Virus record (IMG/VR): IMGVR_UViG_3300030110_004140
Coordinates: 1 to 23,829 of that record
Source of the DNA: a virus
Length of the DNA: 23,829 bases
Direction: 5' to 3' (one strand)
Below are positions 7,787 to 15,779 of the stretch, piece after piece (the stretch's first letter is position 1; every line of letters starts with the position of its first letter). Made by a program: the position numbers and the translations under genes. Below the pieces are notes generated by a model. It was not told the origin of the DNA, made no database searches, and worked only from the letters and a program-made list of their open reading frames with translations.

Positions 7787-8649
7787 CAATTGGGATGAAT
7801 AATCTGGGCACGAATGGGAGACTAGGAAACCAGATGTTTCAGTATGCTGCCCTGGTGGGTATTGCCAAACAAGGTGGATTTGATTTTAGAATCCCTGATC
7901 ACTCAGAGGCAACATACTTTGATCGCAAGTCCGGTCCAAATATCATCACGGAGTATCATCAATTGCAGCACTGCTTTGAGATGCTTCATTGTGGTGATAG
8001 GTATGGACTGATTGATGGTGATGAAGTTGACCTGCACGAATCTCATGAGTTCTGTGAGGAGTTGTTCAATGAGTGTCCGAATCATGTATCTCTGAACGGA
8101 TACTTCCAGACAGAAAAGTATTTCAAGAATGCAGAGAAATTAATTCGACTGGACTTTAGATTCAAGAAACACATTATTAAAGAGGTTGAATCACATTTCA
8201 AGCAGTATCTTGATCAAAAACCTGTATGTATTCTGGTCAGAGATTTCAATCCAGAGTTTGATTATCCAAATTGTGAGAACAATCACATCAATGTTTCTCT
8301 TGATTTCTATGAGAAAGCAATTGAATCTATGGGTAAGGATAGAACTTACATCATTTGTTCAAATAGTATTGATCTCTGTAAGAAACAAAAACTCTTTCAA
8401 GGTGACAACTTCATCTTCAATGAGGTTGTTCCTGAAGGAATATATAAAGGGCACTTTGACTTATGTCTGATGTCTAGGTGCCAAGACTTCATCATCTCCA
8501 ATAGCACATTTGGATGGTGGGGTGCTTGGTTAGGAACTGGAGATGGTAAGCGAGTTATACTACCATCGCCCTGGTATGGACCCGGACTTTCTCATATTAG
8601 TGTTGATGATTTGTATCCAGAGGAATGGGAGAAGATTGAATGGAAGTAA
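7783..8649 (+). CDS. GT11 paralogue with altered donor-binding motif
   Basis: 288 residues, clearly homologous to the protein at 5452-6252. It shares the N-terminal GRLGNQMFQYA (12-22), the NGYFQTEKYFKN block (105-116) and the C-terminal SNSTFGWWGAWLG. The canonical HxRRGD loop, which contacts GDP-fucose, reads ILVRDFNPE at 150-158, lacking the His, the second Arg and the Gly-Asp pair. Either donor specificity has shifted or the enzyme is impaired. The frame is intact, which argues against a decayed gene. The start overlaps the upstream stop by four bases. The end overlaps the next gene by ten. Confidence 0.85.
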   Translation: MTIGMNNLGTNGRLGNQMFQYAALVGIAKQGGFDFRIPDHSEATYFDRKSGPNIITEYHQLQHCFEMLHCGDRYGLIDGDEVDLHESHEFCEELFNECPNHVSLNGYFQTEKYFKNAEKLIRLDFRFKKHIIKEVESHFKQYLDQKPVCILVRDFNPEFDYPNCENNHINVSLDFYEKAIESMGKDRTYIICSNSIDLCKKQKLFQGDNFIFNEVVPEGIYKGHFDLCLMSRCQDFIISNSTFGWWGAWLGTGDGKRVILPSPWYGPGLSHISVDDLYPEEWEKIEWK

Positions 8650-9413
8650 CAGTTGTAAGTCATGCTGGTATTGCCAATAGAATTAAAAATCTATTGAGTG
8701 CAATGGCACAGCATGATAAGGTTTATACACCACATGATACTATTTCGTTTTTATTTCCATCTATCTCCAAAGTAGATGAGGTTGTAAATCCTTATCCAGA
8801 AGATTGGAGACTGCATGTTGATACTGAAGAAGAAAAATATATTGATGATTACAAAACAATTGATTTGATGTATGAGAATACTCCACAATATTTTGTGGAT
8901 AAGTATCTCAATCTAATTAAAACTCTAGAAATCAATCAGGACATTCTTGATTATGTAAATGAGTTTACTGAATCTTGGGATGACATGGTGGGTGTTCATA
9001 TCAGATCATGGTATTGTGCCAAGAAAGTATTTCATGATAATAGTATCTTTGAAAGTGAGATAGATAGATTAGCAGAAGACAAAAAATTCTTTTTCTGTTC
9101 TGACAACTCTGATGTTCAACAACATTTTTTGAATAGGTATGGTGATAGAGTCATTACTTATGACAGGCAAATATTCAATGATCCCAGATTAGCAGAGTCT
9201 GGACATCATGATGATATTCAATTGACCACTGATGCCTTTATTGAGTTGTTGATACTATCCAAGTGTGCTAGAATTATTGGCACATATGCCAGCTCTTTTG
9301 ATGAACTTGCATGGTGGATGAGTGGGTGTAAATCAAAGGTGATTATACCAAAACCAATTAATTGTGAACAAGAACTGAACAACTTTAACGATCTGATTTA
9401 CGTAAAAAAATGA
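8640..9413 (+). CDS. Fucosyltransferase-like (GT-B, HxR motif) protein, copy 1
   Basis: 257 residues. Visible landmarks are SHAGIANRIKNLLSA (7-21), a glycine/Asn-Arg loop like that of GT11/GT23-type enzymes; MVGVHIRSW, resembling the HxR donor motif of GT23/POFUT-like proteins; and a C-terminal block (ELLILSKCARIIGTYASSF) typical of the last nucleotide-binding region of GT-B fucosyltransferase-like enzymes. It is paralogous to 14868-15779, sharing PEDW/HSGWRLxV, YKTIDxxYxxTPQYF and the C-terminal block. No membrane segments are present. Family assignment is by motif only. A more distant sugar transferase is possible. It starts ten bases before the upstream stop. Confidence 0.65.
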   Translation: MEVTVVSHAGIANRIKNLLSAMAQHDKVYTPHDTISFLFPSISKVDEVVNPYPEDWRLHVDTEEEKYIDDYKTIDLMYENTPQYFVDKYLNLIKTLEINQDILDYVNEFTESWDDMVGVHIRSWYCAKKVFHDNSIFESEIDRLAEDKKFFFCSDNSDVQQHFLNRYGDRVITYDRQIFNDPRLAESGHHDDIQLTTDAFIELLILSKCARIIGTYASSFDELAWWMSGCKSKVIIPKPINCEQELNNFNDLIYVKK

Positions 9414-10168
9414 TTACATTAGAAGCAACAAAACAAGTAGCAGATGATTCTCCGGATCATATCTGCCCTGTTGGTGCAATTAGAGACAACTTCACTTCAC
9501 AAGGATTGATTGAAGAAGTTAAGGATGGGTTTGAGAATGAGCAGATTGCCATGTTAGACCTTGGATGTGCTGGTGCTCAATTTGTTGTTGATTTTATTAA
9601 TAGAGGTGATATTGGTGTAGGACTGGAGGGCAGTAGTAACTCTCTTGAGGGTGTTGGTAAAGAGAACTGGGATAAGTATCACAATAAGAATCTATTCCTC
9701 TGTGATATTACAAAAGACTATCAACTCTATGATAATGGAGAACCCATGGAGTTTGATTTCATTCATTCAGAGGAAGTCTTTGAGCATATTGCACCCGAAG
9801 ATATTGACAATATGCTCAAGAATATCTTCAAGCATCTGAAAGAAGGTGGTCTTTGTGTATTCGGTGTATCTCTTGTTCCTGATGTAAGGAATGAGAAGGG
9901 TGAGGACATGGTGCCACCTTTTGCACCTGAAGATAGAACAATTGGATATGAGGGTAAACTTTTTACTCTTCATCAATCAGTATTTCCTGCCACCTGGTGG
10001 AAGGAGAAAATTGAATCTGCCGGATTTAAAATCTTTGAGGAAGGACTTCACGATGAAAATCATTTCGGATATCTTTTTAATCACATTGTTCGTGGTGCCG
10101 GATACTCTGGCAACATTCCTGGTTATAAAGGATGGGATGAGTCCGCATATTTCTGCTGCACGAAATGA
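9410..10168 (+). CDS. SAM-dependent methyltransferase, paralogue A
   Basis: 252 residues of a class I Rossmann methyltransferase. Motif I is MLDLGCAGAQ (48-57), followed by an acidic residue ending strand 2 in GVGLEGSS. FDFIHSEEVFEHI gives motif II/III, and LKEGGLCVFGVSL is the post-motif III strand. It is paralogous to 11920-12726: both begin with a TLExxxxVAxDSPDHIxPxG block and share NWDKYHNKNLF, encoded by 33 bases with only two mismatches. It overlaps both neighbours by four bases. Substrate is unknown. Within the glycan island it probably methylates a sugar or a glycan-linked acid. Confidence 0.85.
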   Translation: MITLEATKQVADDSPDHICPVGAIRDNFTSQGLIEEVKDGFENEQIAMLDLGCAGAQFVVDFINRGDIGVGLEGSSNSLEGVGKENWDKYHNKNLFLCDITKDYQLYDNGEPMEFDFIHSEEVFEHIAPEDIDNMLKNIFKHLKEGGLCVFGVSLVPDVRNEKGEDMVPPFAPEDRTIGYEGKLFTLHQSVFPATWWKEKIESAGFKIFEEGLHDENHFGYLFNHIVRGAGYSGNIPGYKGWDESAYFCCTK

Positions 10169-10992
10169 TCGACCTTAAGAATTGCACTTTCATCATTCCT
10201 GTAAGGATTGAGAGTGAAGATAGGATGCGTAATGTCATCACAGTTTTATGCTATCTTCTTGAGAACTTTGACACAAAAGTCATTCTCAAAGAAGTGGATG
10301 TAGATTCTGTATTTGAAAAAGATATTCTGCCACAGATCAAAGACTACCTTGGGGATTCACTCAACAAATTAGTTCATGTGTTTGAGCAATCAGATGATCC
10401 TGTATTTTATAGGATGAAGATTCTTAATGAAATGATTGACATGGCAGACACTCCAGTCATTGCCAACTATGATGGTGATGTTCTATTCAAACCAGAAACA
10501 TATACTGAATCGGTTGAGATGGTCATGAATGGATGTGATATTGTATATCCATACGGGTTCGGTGAGTATCAAAAGCAAGTATTTGCTGATGATAATGATG
10601 TCAGTGAATTTATTTCTAGCGACTTTGATTTCAATATTCTTGATAATAAGTCTAGAATGTATGATGCTCAATATGGTCATGTTCAGTTTGTAAACAGAAA
10701 GTCTTATATTGAAGCAGGGATGGAGAATGAAAACTTCCGAGGTTCTTCACCTGAAGATAAGGAGAGATTCTATAGATTTGAGAAAATGGGGTATAATGTT
10801 GGTAGGATAGATCATCAAGTCTATCACCTGGAACATAGTCGAGGTAGAAACTCCTGGCCAAATTCTGTTCAGGGTAATCCATACATGAAGAAAAACTTTG
10901 AGGTATGGGAATCAATTCAGAACATGTCTGGCGAAGAGTTGAAAGAATATTATTCCAATCAAGAGTATCTGAAAAAGTATGTTAATTGCTAG
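10165..10992 (+). CDS. GT-A-fold glycosyltransferase (galactosyltransferase/GT2-like)
   Basis: 275 residues. The N-terminal FIIPVRIESEDRMRNV (9-24) is the first strand and loop of GT2/GT7-type enzymes, and NYDGDVLFKP (101-110) carries the DxD nucleotide-sugar motif (YDGDV). Downstream, GHVQFVNRKSYIEAGMENE followed by GSSPEDKERFYRFEKMGYNV resembles the acceptor half of N-terminal-galactosyltransferase and chondroitin-polymerase-like domains (the ED..R module). No membrane segment is present. It starts in a four-base overlap with the methyltransferase gene and runs 14 bases into the GHMP kinase gene. Exact donor and linkage are unknown. Confidence 0.8.
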   Translation: MIDLKNCTFIIPVRIESEDRMRNVITVLCYLLENFDTKVILKEVDVDSVFEKDILPQIKDYLGDSLNKLVHVFEQSDDPVFYRMKILNEMIDMADTPVIANYDGDVLFKPETYTESVEMVMNGCDIVYPYGFGEYQKQVFADDNDVSEFISSDFDFNILDNKSRMYDAQYGHVQFVNRKSYIEAGMENENFRGSSPEDKERFYRFEKMGYNVGRIDHQVYHLEHSRGRNSWPNSVQGNPYMKKNFEVWESIQNMSGEELKEYYSNQEYLKKYVNC

Positions 10993-11929
10993 TTGTCCAT
11001 TAAGAATATCCTTATTTGGGGGTTCTACTGATAATCCATATTTTGTAAAGCAGTATGGGTATGGTTCTGTAATTAGTTTTACATGTGATCTTAAAACATA
11101 TGTAACTATCAGTCAGGATAAAATTGGTTTCAATAAAGAACAACACAAATATATTATCAACTATTCAAAGAGGGAAGAGGTCTCCAATGTTGAGGATATA
11201 CAGAATGAAGTTGTAAGAACTGTGCTGGAACATTTTAATATGCCACCGGTGCAAGTTACTCTGACCAGTGATGCCTACTCACAGGGAAGTGGATTGGCAT
11301 CTTCGTCATCTTATACAATAAGTCTTATCAAGGCATGTTGTTTGTTTTTAAAAATTACAATGACGGAGAGTGAGATATGTAAATTGGCATACGAACTTGA
11401 AAGAATTTACAATCCTTACTGCGGATATCAAGACCCGTATGGTTGTGGTGTTGGGGGATTCAAGAGAATTGAATTCATGAATGATGGAGATTGTATTAAG
11501 TATGAGTTTCTTTCAACAGAACTATTTGAAAAGTATGATACTCATCTTGTTTTTACCGGTGTAACTAGAAACTCTAAAAAGATACTCAAAAATATAACTG
11601 ATAATTTAGAGAAAGTAAAACCAATTGTAGAAACTGTTGCTTTTGCATACCAAAGTCTTGCCCAAAAAAACTATGAGTTGTTCTTTGGTTATTTGAATCA
11701 GGGATGGCAGCAAAAGAAAGAGACAAGTAGTTCGATATGTGAGAACGAAACAATTAAAGAGATTGATTATACTTTGGAAAATAATGCCTCTGTCTTGTCG
11801 CATAAATTATGTGGGGCAGGTAATGGGGGATTTTTCCTAGTATTCTCTGATAAGGACAACTTGAATATTCCTTATGAATCTGTTAGAATAAATGTATCGC
11901 CAAATGGGGTTATGGGTAGATGTCTTTGA
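10979..11929 (+). CDS. GHMP sugar kinase, HddA-like (heptose-7-phosphate 1-kinase)
   Basis: 316 residues of the GHMP kinase superfamily. The N-terminal CPLRISLFGGSTD (6-18) is the sugar-binding motif seen in HddA and fucokinase-like proteins. The ATP-binding motif GSGLASSSS (103-111) is intact, and the C-terminal motif CGAGNGGFFLVF matches GHMP motif 3. HddA phosphorylates D-glycero-alpha-D-manno-heptose 7-phosphate at C1. The association with a GmhA-like isomerase and a phosphatase/nucleotidyltransferase fusion nearby (12730-13982) supports that reading, although other sugar 1-phosphates remain possible. It is cytosolic. The start lies 14 bases inside the upstream gene, and the end overlaps the next by ten bases. 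Confidence 0.83.
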   Translation: MLIASCPLRISLFGGSTDNPYFVKQYGYGSVISFTCDLKTYVTISQDKIGFNKEQHKYIINYSKREEVSNVEDIQNEVVRTVLEHFNMPPVQVTLTSDAYSQGSGLASSSSYTISLIKACCLFLKITMTESEICKLAYELERIYNPYCGYQDPYGCGVGGFKRIEFMNDGDCIKYEFLSTELFEKYDTHLVFTGVTRNSKKILKNITDNLEKVKPIVETVAFAYQSLAQKNYELFFGYLNQGWQQKKETSSSICENETIKEIDYTLENNASVLSHKLCGAGNGGFFLVFSDKDNLNIPYESVRINVSPNGVMGRCL

Positions 11930-12726
11930 TTACTTTAGAAACAGAAAATCCTGTAGCAATTGATTCTCCCGATCACATTGCACCAGCAGGAACGATTGTA
12001 GATAATCGCACCAATGTTGATTATGTCAATGCAGTAAAGAATTACTTTGATGGTCCGTTCAAAGTATTGGATATGGGATGTGCCGGAGCACAGATGATTG
12101 CAGATTATATTGCAGACGGATATGTTGCCGTAGGACTTGAGGGTTCTACTCATGTTCTTACCGGAGCAGGATCTCATAACTGGGACAAGTATCACAATAA
12201 GAATCTGTTCAACGTAGATTTGTCAAAACCATTTCAACTGAAAGAAGATGGTGAAGACATGAAGTTTGATTATATTCATAGTTGGGATGTTATTGAGCAC
12301 ATTCATCCTGATGATCTAGGTGTCTGGTTTGATAATGTCAAGAATCATTTGACCGATGATGGTGTGTTCTGCTGCGTTCTTGCAACCATCCCCGACTATG
12401 AAATGAAGAATGGTGAACTTGTAATTCGTCATAGGTCAATGTTCAACTCTGCAGAGTGGGTCAATATCTTTTTTGATAATGGATTTGAACTCTGTGTCGA
12501 GAATGATTGGCACTCTTATCCTGTAGGCAGGAACTATCCTGACAGCGTGAAACCACAGTGCTATCATGAAGCAGCAGGTGTGGTTGGCACAGAGAATGGA
12601 TTATACTTTGGTTATCTCTTTGGTGATGCTCAGTTCAGCAACCATGACAACAAAGGTGCAAACATTTATTTCTGTGTAAGAAAAAAACAAAACCACGAAC
12701 AGCGTATTCCATCTAACTGGGACTGA
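11920..12726 (+). CDS. SAM-dependent methyltransferase, paralogue B
   Basis: 268 residues, paralogous to 9410-10168. Motif I is VLDMGCAGAQ (49-58), with GLEGST ending strand 2. FDYIHSWDVIEHIHPDD is the motif II region and LTDDGVFCCVLAT the following strand. Compared with paralogue A, it differs in the C-terminal substrate-side half and ends in a basic KKQNHEQR stretch. The two copies flank a GT-A gene and the GHMP kinase gene, consistent with duplication and divergence inside the island. A three-base gap separates it from the SIS-domain gene. Substrate is unknown. It is probably a sugar or glycan methyltransferase. Confidence 0.85.
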   Translation: MSLITLETENPVAIDSPDHIAPAGTIVDNRTNVDYVNAVKNYFDGPFKVLDMGCAGAQMIADYIADGYVAVGLEGSTHVLTGAGSHNWDKYHNKNLFNVDLSKPFQLKEDGEDMKFDYIHSWDVIEHIHPDDLGVWFDNVKNHLTDDGVFCCVLATIPDYEMKNGELVIRHRSMFNSAEWVNIFFDNGFELCVENDWHSYPVGRNYPDSVKPQCYHEAAGVVGTENGLYFGYLFGDAQFSNHDNKGANIYFCVRKKQNHEQRIPSNWD

Positions 12727-12729
12727 ATT

Positions 12730-13233
12730 ATGAATCCATTTAAAGAGTATATTGAAGTTCTTGAATGTGCCCACATGGGCAATGAGTTTGAGAAGTTTCA
12801 AGAAGCATTCAAAAATCACAGCAGAATTATCATCCTTGGCAACGGAGGCAGTAGTTCAGTTGCCTCTCACATTTCTCAAGATTATATGAAGTTTAGAGGT
12901 AAGAAAGTTTCAATTCTTTCTGATCCATCAATGCTCACCATGCTCACAAATGATTTTGGGTATGAAAATGCATATCAAAAGTTTCTAGAGTATTATGTGG
13001 AGGATGAAACTCTTGTTGTTCTGATGAGTTCTGGTGGAGAATCAAAGAACATTTTGAATTGTCTAACCTGGTGTGAAGAAAACAAGGTCAACTATGGTAT
13101 TTTGACAGGGTTCTCTCCCGAAAATACTATTAGAACTAGGGCAACCAATGCTCTTTGGAATTACTACATCTCTAGTCAAGATTATGGTGTAGTAGAATGT
13201 GTTCACCAAATTTTTCTACATGGAGTAGTATGA
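12730..13233 (+). CDS. gmhA: SIS-domain isomerase, GmhA-like (sedoheptulose 7-phosphate isomerase)
   Basis: 167 residues, one SIS domain. The phosphosugar-binding loop GNGGSSSVASH (37-47), LTNDFGYE (72-79), the second Ser-rich phosphate loop MSSGGESKN (99-107), and the C-terminal ECVHQIFLHG (156-165) match GmhA/DiaA-type proteins. GmhA converts sedoheptulose 7-phosphate to D-glycero-D-manno-heptose 7-phosphate, the first heptose step. The protein is somewhat short versus bacterial GmhA (around 190). His47 and Asp51 occupy the places of a His/Glu pair in the Escherichia coli enzyme. It stops in an ATGA overlap with the fused phosphatase/nucleotidyltransferase gene. A role on another ketose phosphate cannot be excluded. 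Confidence 0.82.
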   Translation: MNPFKEYIEVLECAHMGNEFEKFQEAFKNHSRIIILGNGGSSSVASHISQDYMKFRGKKVSILSDPSMLTMLTNDFGYENAYQKFLEYYVEDETLVVLMSSGGESKNILNCLTWCEENKVNYGILTGFSPENTIRTRATNALWNYYISSQDYGVVECVHQIFLHGVV

Positions 13234-13982
13234 AATATTGTTTTGATATTGATGGCACACTTTGCCATACACCTTCCAATCCAGATGGACATGGAATGAG
13301 ATATGGAGATGCAACTCCATTTCCATGGATGGTTAAACTAGTTAATCGCCTTTATGATGAAGGGCATTATATTATTATGATGACTGCTCGTGGTAGAGGG
13401 TCTGGTATTAATCATTCAGACTTGACTCGCAATCAACTTGCAATGTGGGGTTACAAGTATCATGAACTTGAACCAATGTTTCACAAACCCACTGCTGATA
13501 TTTTCATCGATGATAAGGGCATTAATGTAAATGAATGGTTGAAACAACAACAACTACCACAAACCAAAGGCATCATTGCCGGTGCATTTGATGTCATACA
13601 TCCCGGATACATCAGAATGTTTGCTGATGCAAAGCAACACTGCAATCATCTGACTGTTGCATTACACGAAGACCCTTCGATGGCACGACCACATAAACTG
13701 AAACCAGTTCAAACCGTTGAAGAGAGGAAGGAGATTCTCAAGGCAATCAAGTATGTTGATGATGTCGTAGTGTATCAAGCAGAAGATACATTTCTTTCTT
13801 ATCTTTATGATTATGATATTAGATTCTTGGGAACAGATTATAAGGACGGGACATATTCAGGAAAAGAATTAGATATTGATATTGTTTGGTTGGATAGAGA
13901 GGGACATAACTATTCCTCTACAAAACTAAAAACAGATATTTTTAAATCAATTTTACCAAGGGCATCTGAAAATTATGACTAG
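13230..13982 (+). CDS. Bifunctional HAD phosphatase (BcbF-like) fused to HxGH-type nucleotidyltransferase
   Basis: Start chosen at ATG 13230 (ATGA overlap), giving 250 residues. Residues 1-105 form a compact capless HAD domain: nucleophile motif DIDGT (6-10), TARGRGSG (52-59), and the acidic motif IFIDDKG (91-97), like capsule-cluster BcbF phosphatases. Residues 113-250 are a cytidylyltransferase-like domain as in TagD and the HldE C-terminal half: GAFDVIHPGY (118-127), where the usual HxGH reads HPGY, and LKPVQTVEERKEIL (157-170). The pair would dephosphorylate a sugar bisphosphate and then attach a nucleotide, closing a heptose-like activation pathway with the neighbouring isomerase and kinase. 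The order of reactions is inferred. The end overlaps the epimerase gene by eight bases. Confidence 0.82.
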   Translation: MKYCFDIDGTLCHTPSNPDGHGMRYGDATPFPWMVKLVNRLYDEGHYIIMMTARGRGSGINHSDLTRNQLAMWGYKYHELEPMFHKPTADIFIDDKGINVNEWLKQQQLPQTKGIIAGAFDVIHPGYIRMFADAKQHCNHLTVALHEDPSMARPHKLKPVQTVEERKEILKAIKYVDDVVVYQAEDTFLSYLYDYDIRFLGTDYKDGTYSGKELDIDIVWLDREGHNYSSTKLKTDIFKSILPRASENYD

Positions 13983-14871
13983 AAGTTTAGTAACAGGAGG
14001 AGCAGGATTCATTGGATCTAATCTAGTAGATGCTCTACTCGAACAAGGACATGAAGTTGTCTGCGTTGATAATGAAAGTGCAAGTAATGAAAAGTTTTTT
14101 TGGAACGACAATGCAATTAACATCAATGCAGATGTAACTGATTACTCCTTGATGAAAACTGCAATGATAAACGTTGATTATGTTTTCCATCTGGCAGCAG
14201 AATCACGTCTTCAACCTGCAATTGAAAATCCAATCGAAGCTATTGTAAAAAACTGCGTTGGAACTACAACAGTTCTTCAATGTGCCAGAGAAGCAGGTGT
14301 AAAGAAGTTAATGTATTCTTCTACATCTTCCGGATATGGAATGAATTCATATCCTAATGTGGAAACTCAACCAGATGATTGTCTGAATCCATATTCTGCA
14401 TCCAAAGTTGCAGCAGAAAAGTTCTGTAAAATGTATACCGATTTGTATGGACTCAAGACAGTGGTATTCAGATACTTTAATGTATATGGGGAGAGGTCTC
14501 CCGTCTTTGGTCAGTATGCACCAGTCATCGGCATCTTCCTGAAGCAGAAGAATGAAGGTAAGTCTCTCACGATTGTGGGTGATGGGTCTCAAAGAAGAGA
14601 CTTCATTCATGTAAAGGATGTTGCTGCCGCAAATATTCTTGCTGCCACCACGGATATTCCTGATGAATACTATGGTCAGGTCTTTAATGTTGGTAGTAGC
14701 AATAGCATCTCTATTCAGGAAATTGCAGATTTGATTTCTAATGATCAGGTTTATATTCCGAAGAGAGAAGGTGAAATGGAAACGACCTTTGCCAATATAG
14801 ATAAGGTAAAAGAAGTTCTTGGTTGGACTCCCAAGATTGATGTCTCGGATTGGATTCGTGAAAACCTATGA
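13975..14871 (+). CDS. NAD-dependent nucleotide-sugar epimerase/dehydratase (extended SDR)
   Basis: 298 residues. The Rossmann motif TGGAGFIG (7-14) is perfect, VDN (31-33) ends strand 2 for NAD selectivity, FHLAAESR (71-78) is the conserved HxAA block, and the catalytic Ser-rich YSSTSSGYG with Tyr140-x3-Lys144 (NPYSASK) completes the triad. GDGSQRRDFIHVKDVA is the typical substrate-binding segment of UDP-glucose/GlcNAc 4-epimerases. The C-terminus (TPKIDVSDWIRENL) is family-like. It directly follows the phosphatase/nucleotidyltransferase fusion, so it may epimerise that product (a heptose epimerase role) or a UDP-hexose. Motifs fit GalE/WbpP-type better than HldD, but sequence alone does not settle it. 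Confidence 0.88.
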   Translation: MTRSLVTGGAGFIGSNLVDALLEQGHEVVCVDNESASNEKFFWNDNAININADVTDYSLMKTAMINVDYVFHLAAESRLQPAIENPIEAIVKNCVGTTTVLQCAREAGVKKLMYSSTSSGYGMNSYPNVETQPDDCLNPYSASKVAAEKFCKMYTDLYGLKTVVFRYFNVYGERSPVFGQYAPVIGIFLKQKNEGKSLTIVGDGSQRRDFIHVKDVAAANILAATTDIPDEYYGQVFNVGSSNSISIQEIADLISNDQVYIPKREGEMETTFANIDKVKEVLGWTPKIDVSDWIRENL

Positions 14872-15779
14872 GTAAGTTTGTAGTATTAAAGTCTGCAGGA
14901 CTAGGTAATAGAATTAAGTTATACGTGTCTTATCTGCAAAGGTATGATGAACTCTTGATTGAAAAAGAACCAGACATGCACCTCTTTGAAAATTTCAAGT
15001 TGTGTAATAAGGATGAGGATATTAAAATTCATCCATGGACTCATTCCGGATGGCGACTTCTGGTGAATGAAGATGAGGTTCAATATTGTGATGAGTATAA
15101 GACTATTGACCAATTATATAATGACACTCCTCAATATTTTATCGACAAGTATCTTCCTGTATGGCAGAAACTGAAGATTCGCCCAGAGATTCAAAGTATT
15201 GTTGATGAGTTCACAAAAGACTGGGACAAGGATAATATGGTTGGAATCCATGTCAGAACTAATCTTCCTCCAGTCGATGACGGAAGTCGTAGTGTCTGGA
15301 TGGACTATGAAGGATTTGAAAAAGAAATTGAAAAGTATCCTACAACTCAAAAGTTTTTTCTTGCCACTGACCACGAACCGATAGTTAGTCATTACAAATC
15401 AAAGTATCCGGATCAAATTATTACATTTCCTAGAAATGATATTGTTAGACATGATAATCACACTGATAATGTGAGTCAAACAATCAGTGCGTTTCTTGAT
15501 ATGTATTTGTTGTCTCAATGTTATAAGAAGTTGATTCTCACATGGGGAACTTCTTTCTCCGAGTGCTCCTGGTGGTTTGGTGGGTGTAGAGCTGAAGTGG
15601 TGATGCCAACACTTTGGGATAAAATTCCAACAGATTTTTACGATATCATTTACAATAAGAAGAATGTGTCCTATAATCTGGGAGGAGAACCAGTCTTCGC
15701 TGAAGGTTGTCGAACCTATGCTCCTCTCAATGTTGGAGACAATTACACTATCAAAAACTGGATGGTCCATCATGAATAG
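14868..15779 (+). CDS. Fucosyltransferase-like (GT-B, HxR motif) protein, copy 2
   Basis: 303 residues, paralogue of 8640-9413. Shared landmarks are an N-terminal SAGLGNRIKLYVS loop (9-21), the SGWRLLVNEDEVQY block, YKTIDQLYNDTPQYFIDKYL, the MVGIHVRTN donor-like motif, and a C-terminal SQCYKKLILTWGTSFSECSWW block that parallels the other copy. It carries about 40 extra residues, partly around the HxR motif (VDDGSRSVW) and partly at the C-terminus. It starts with a four-base overlap with the epimerase gene and overlaps the NAD synthetase gene by eight bases. Family assignment rests on motif and paralogy, so the donor sugar is not assigned. Confidence 0.65.
   Translation: MSKFVVLKSAGLGNRIKLYVSYLQRYDELLIEKEPDMHLFENFKLCNKDEDIKIHPWTHSGWRLLVNEDEVQYCDEYKTIDQLYNDTPQYFIDKYLPVWQKLKIRPEIQSIVDEFTKDWDKDNMVGIHVRTNLPPVDDGSRSVWMDYEGFEKEIEKYPTTQKFFLATDHEPIVSHYKSKYPDQIITFPRNDIVRHDNHTDNVSQTISAFLDMYLLSQCYKKLILTWGTSFSECSWWFGGCRAEVVMPTLWDKIPTDFYDIIYNKKNVSYNLGGEPVFAEGCRTYAPLNVGDNYTIKNWMVHHE

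Noticed and set aside
13197-13229. Earlier start for the HAD/nucleotidyltransferase fusion
   Set aside because: ATG 13230 places the DIDGT motif at residues 6-10 as usual for HAD domains and gives an ATGA overlap.
15664-15771. Longer N-terminus for nadE from ATG 15664
   Set aside because: It would overlap the preceding gene by more than 100 bases; ATG 15772 gives the normal stop-start overlap and places the PP-loop where NadE has it.
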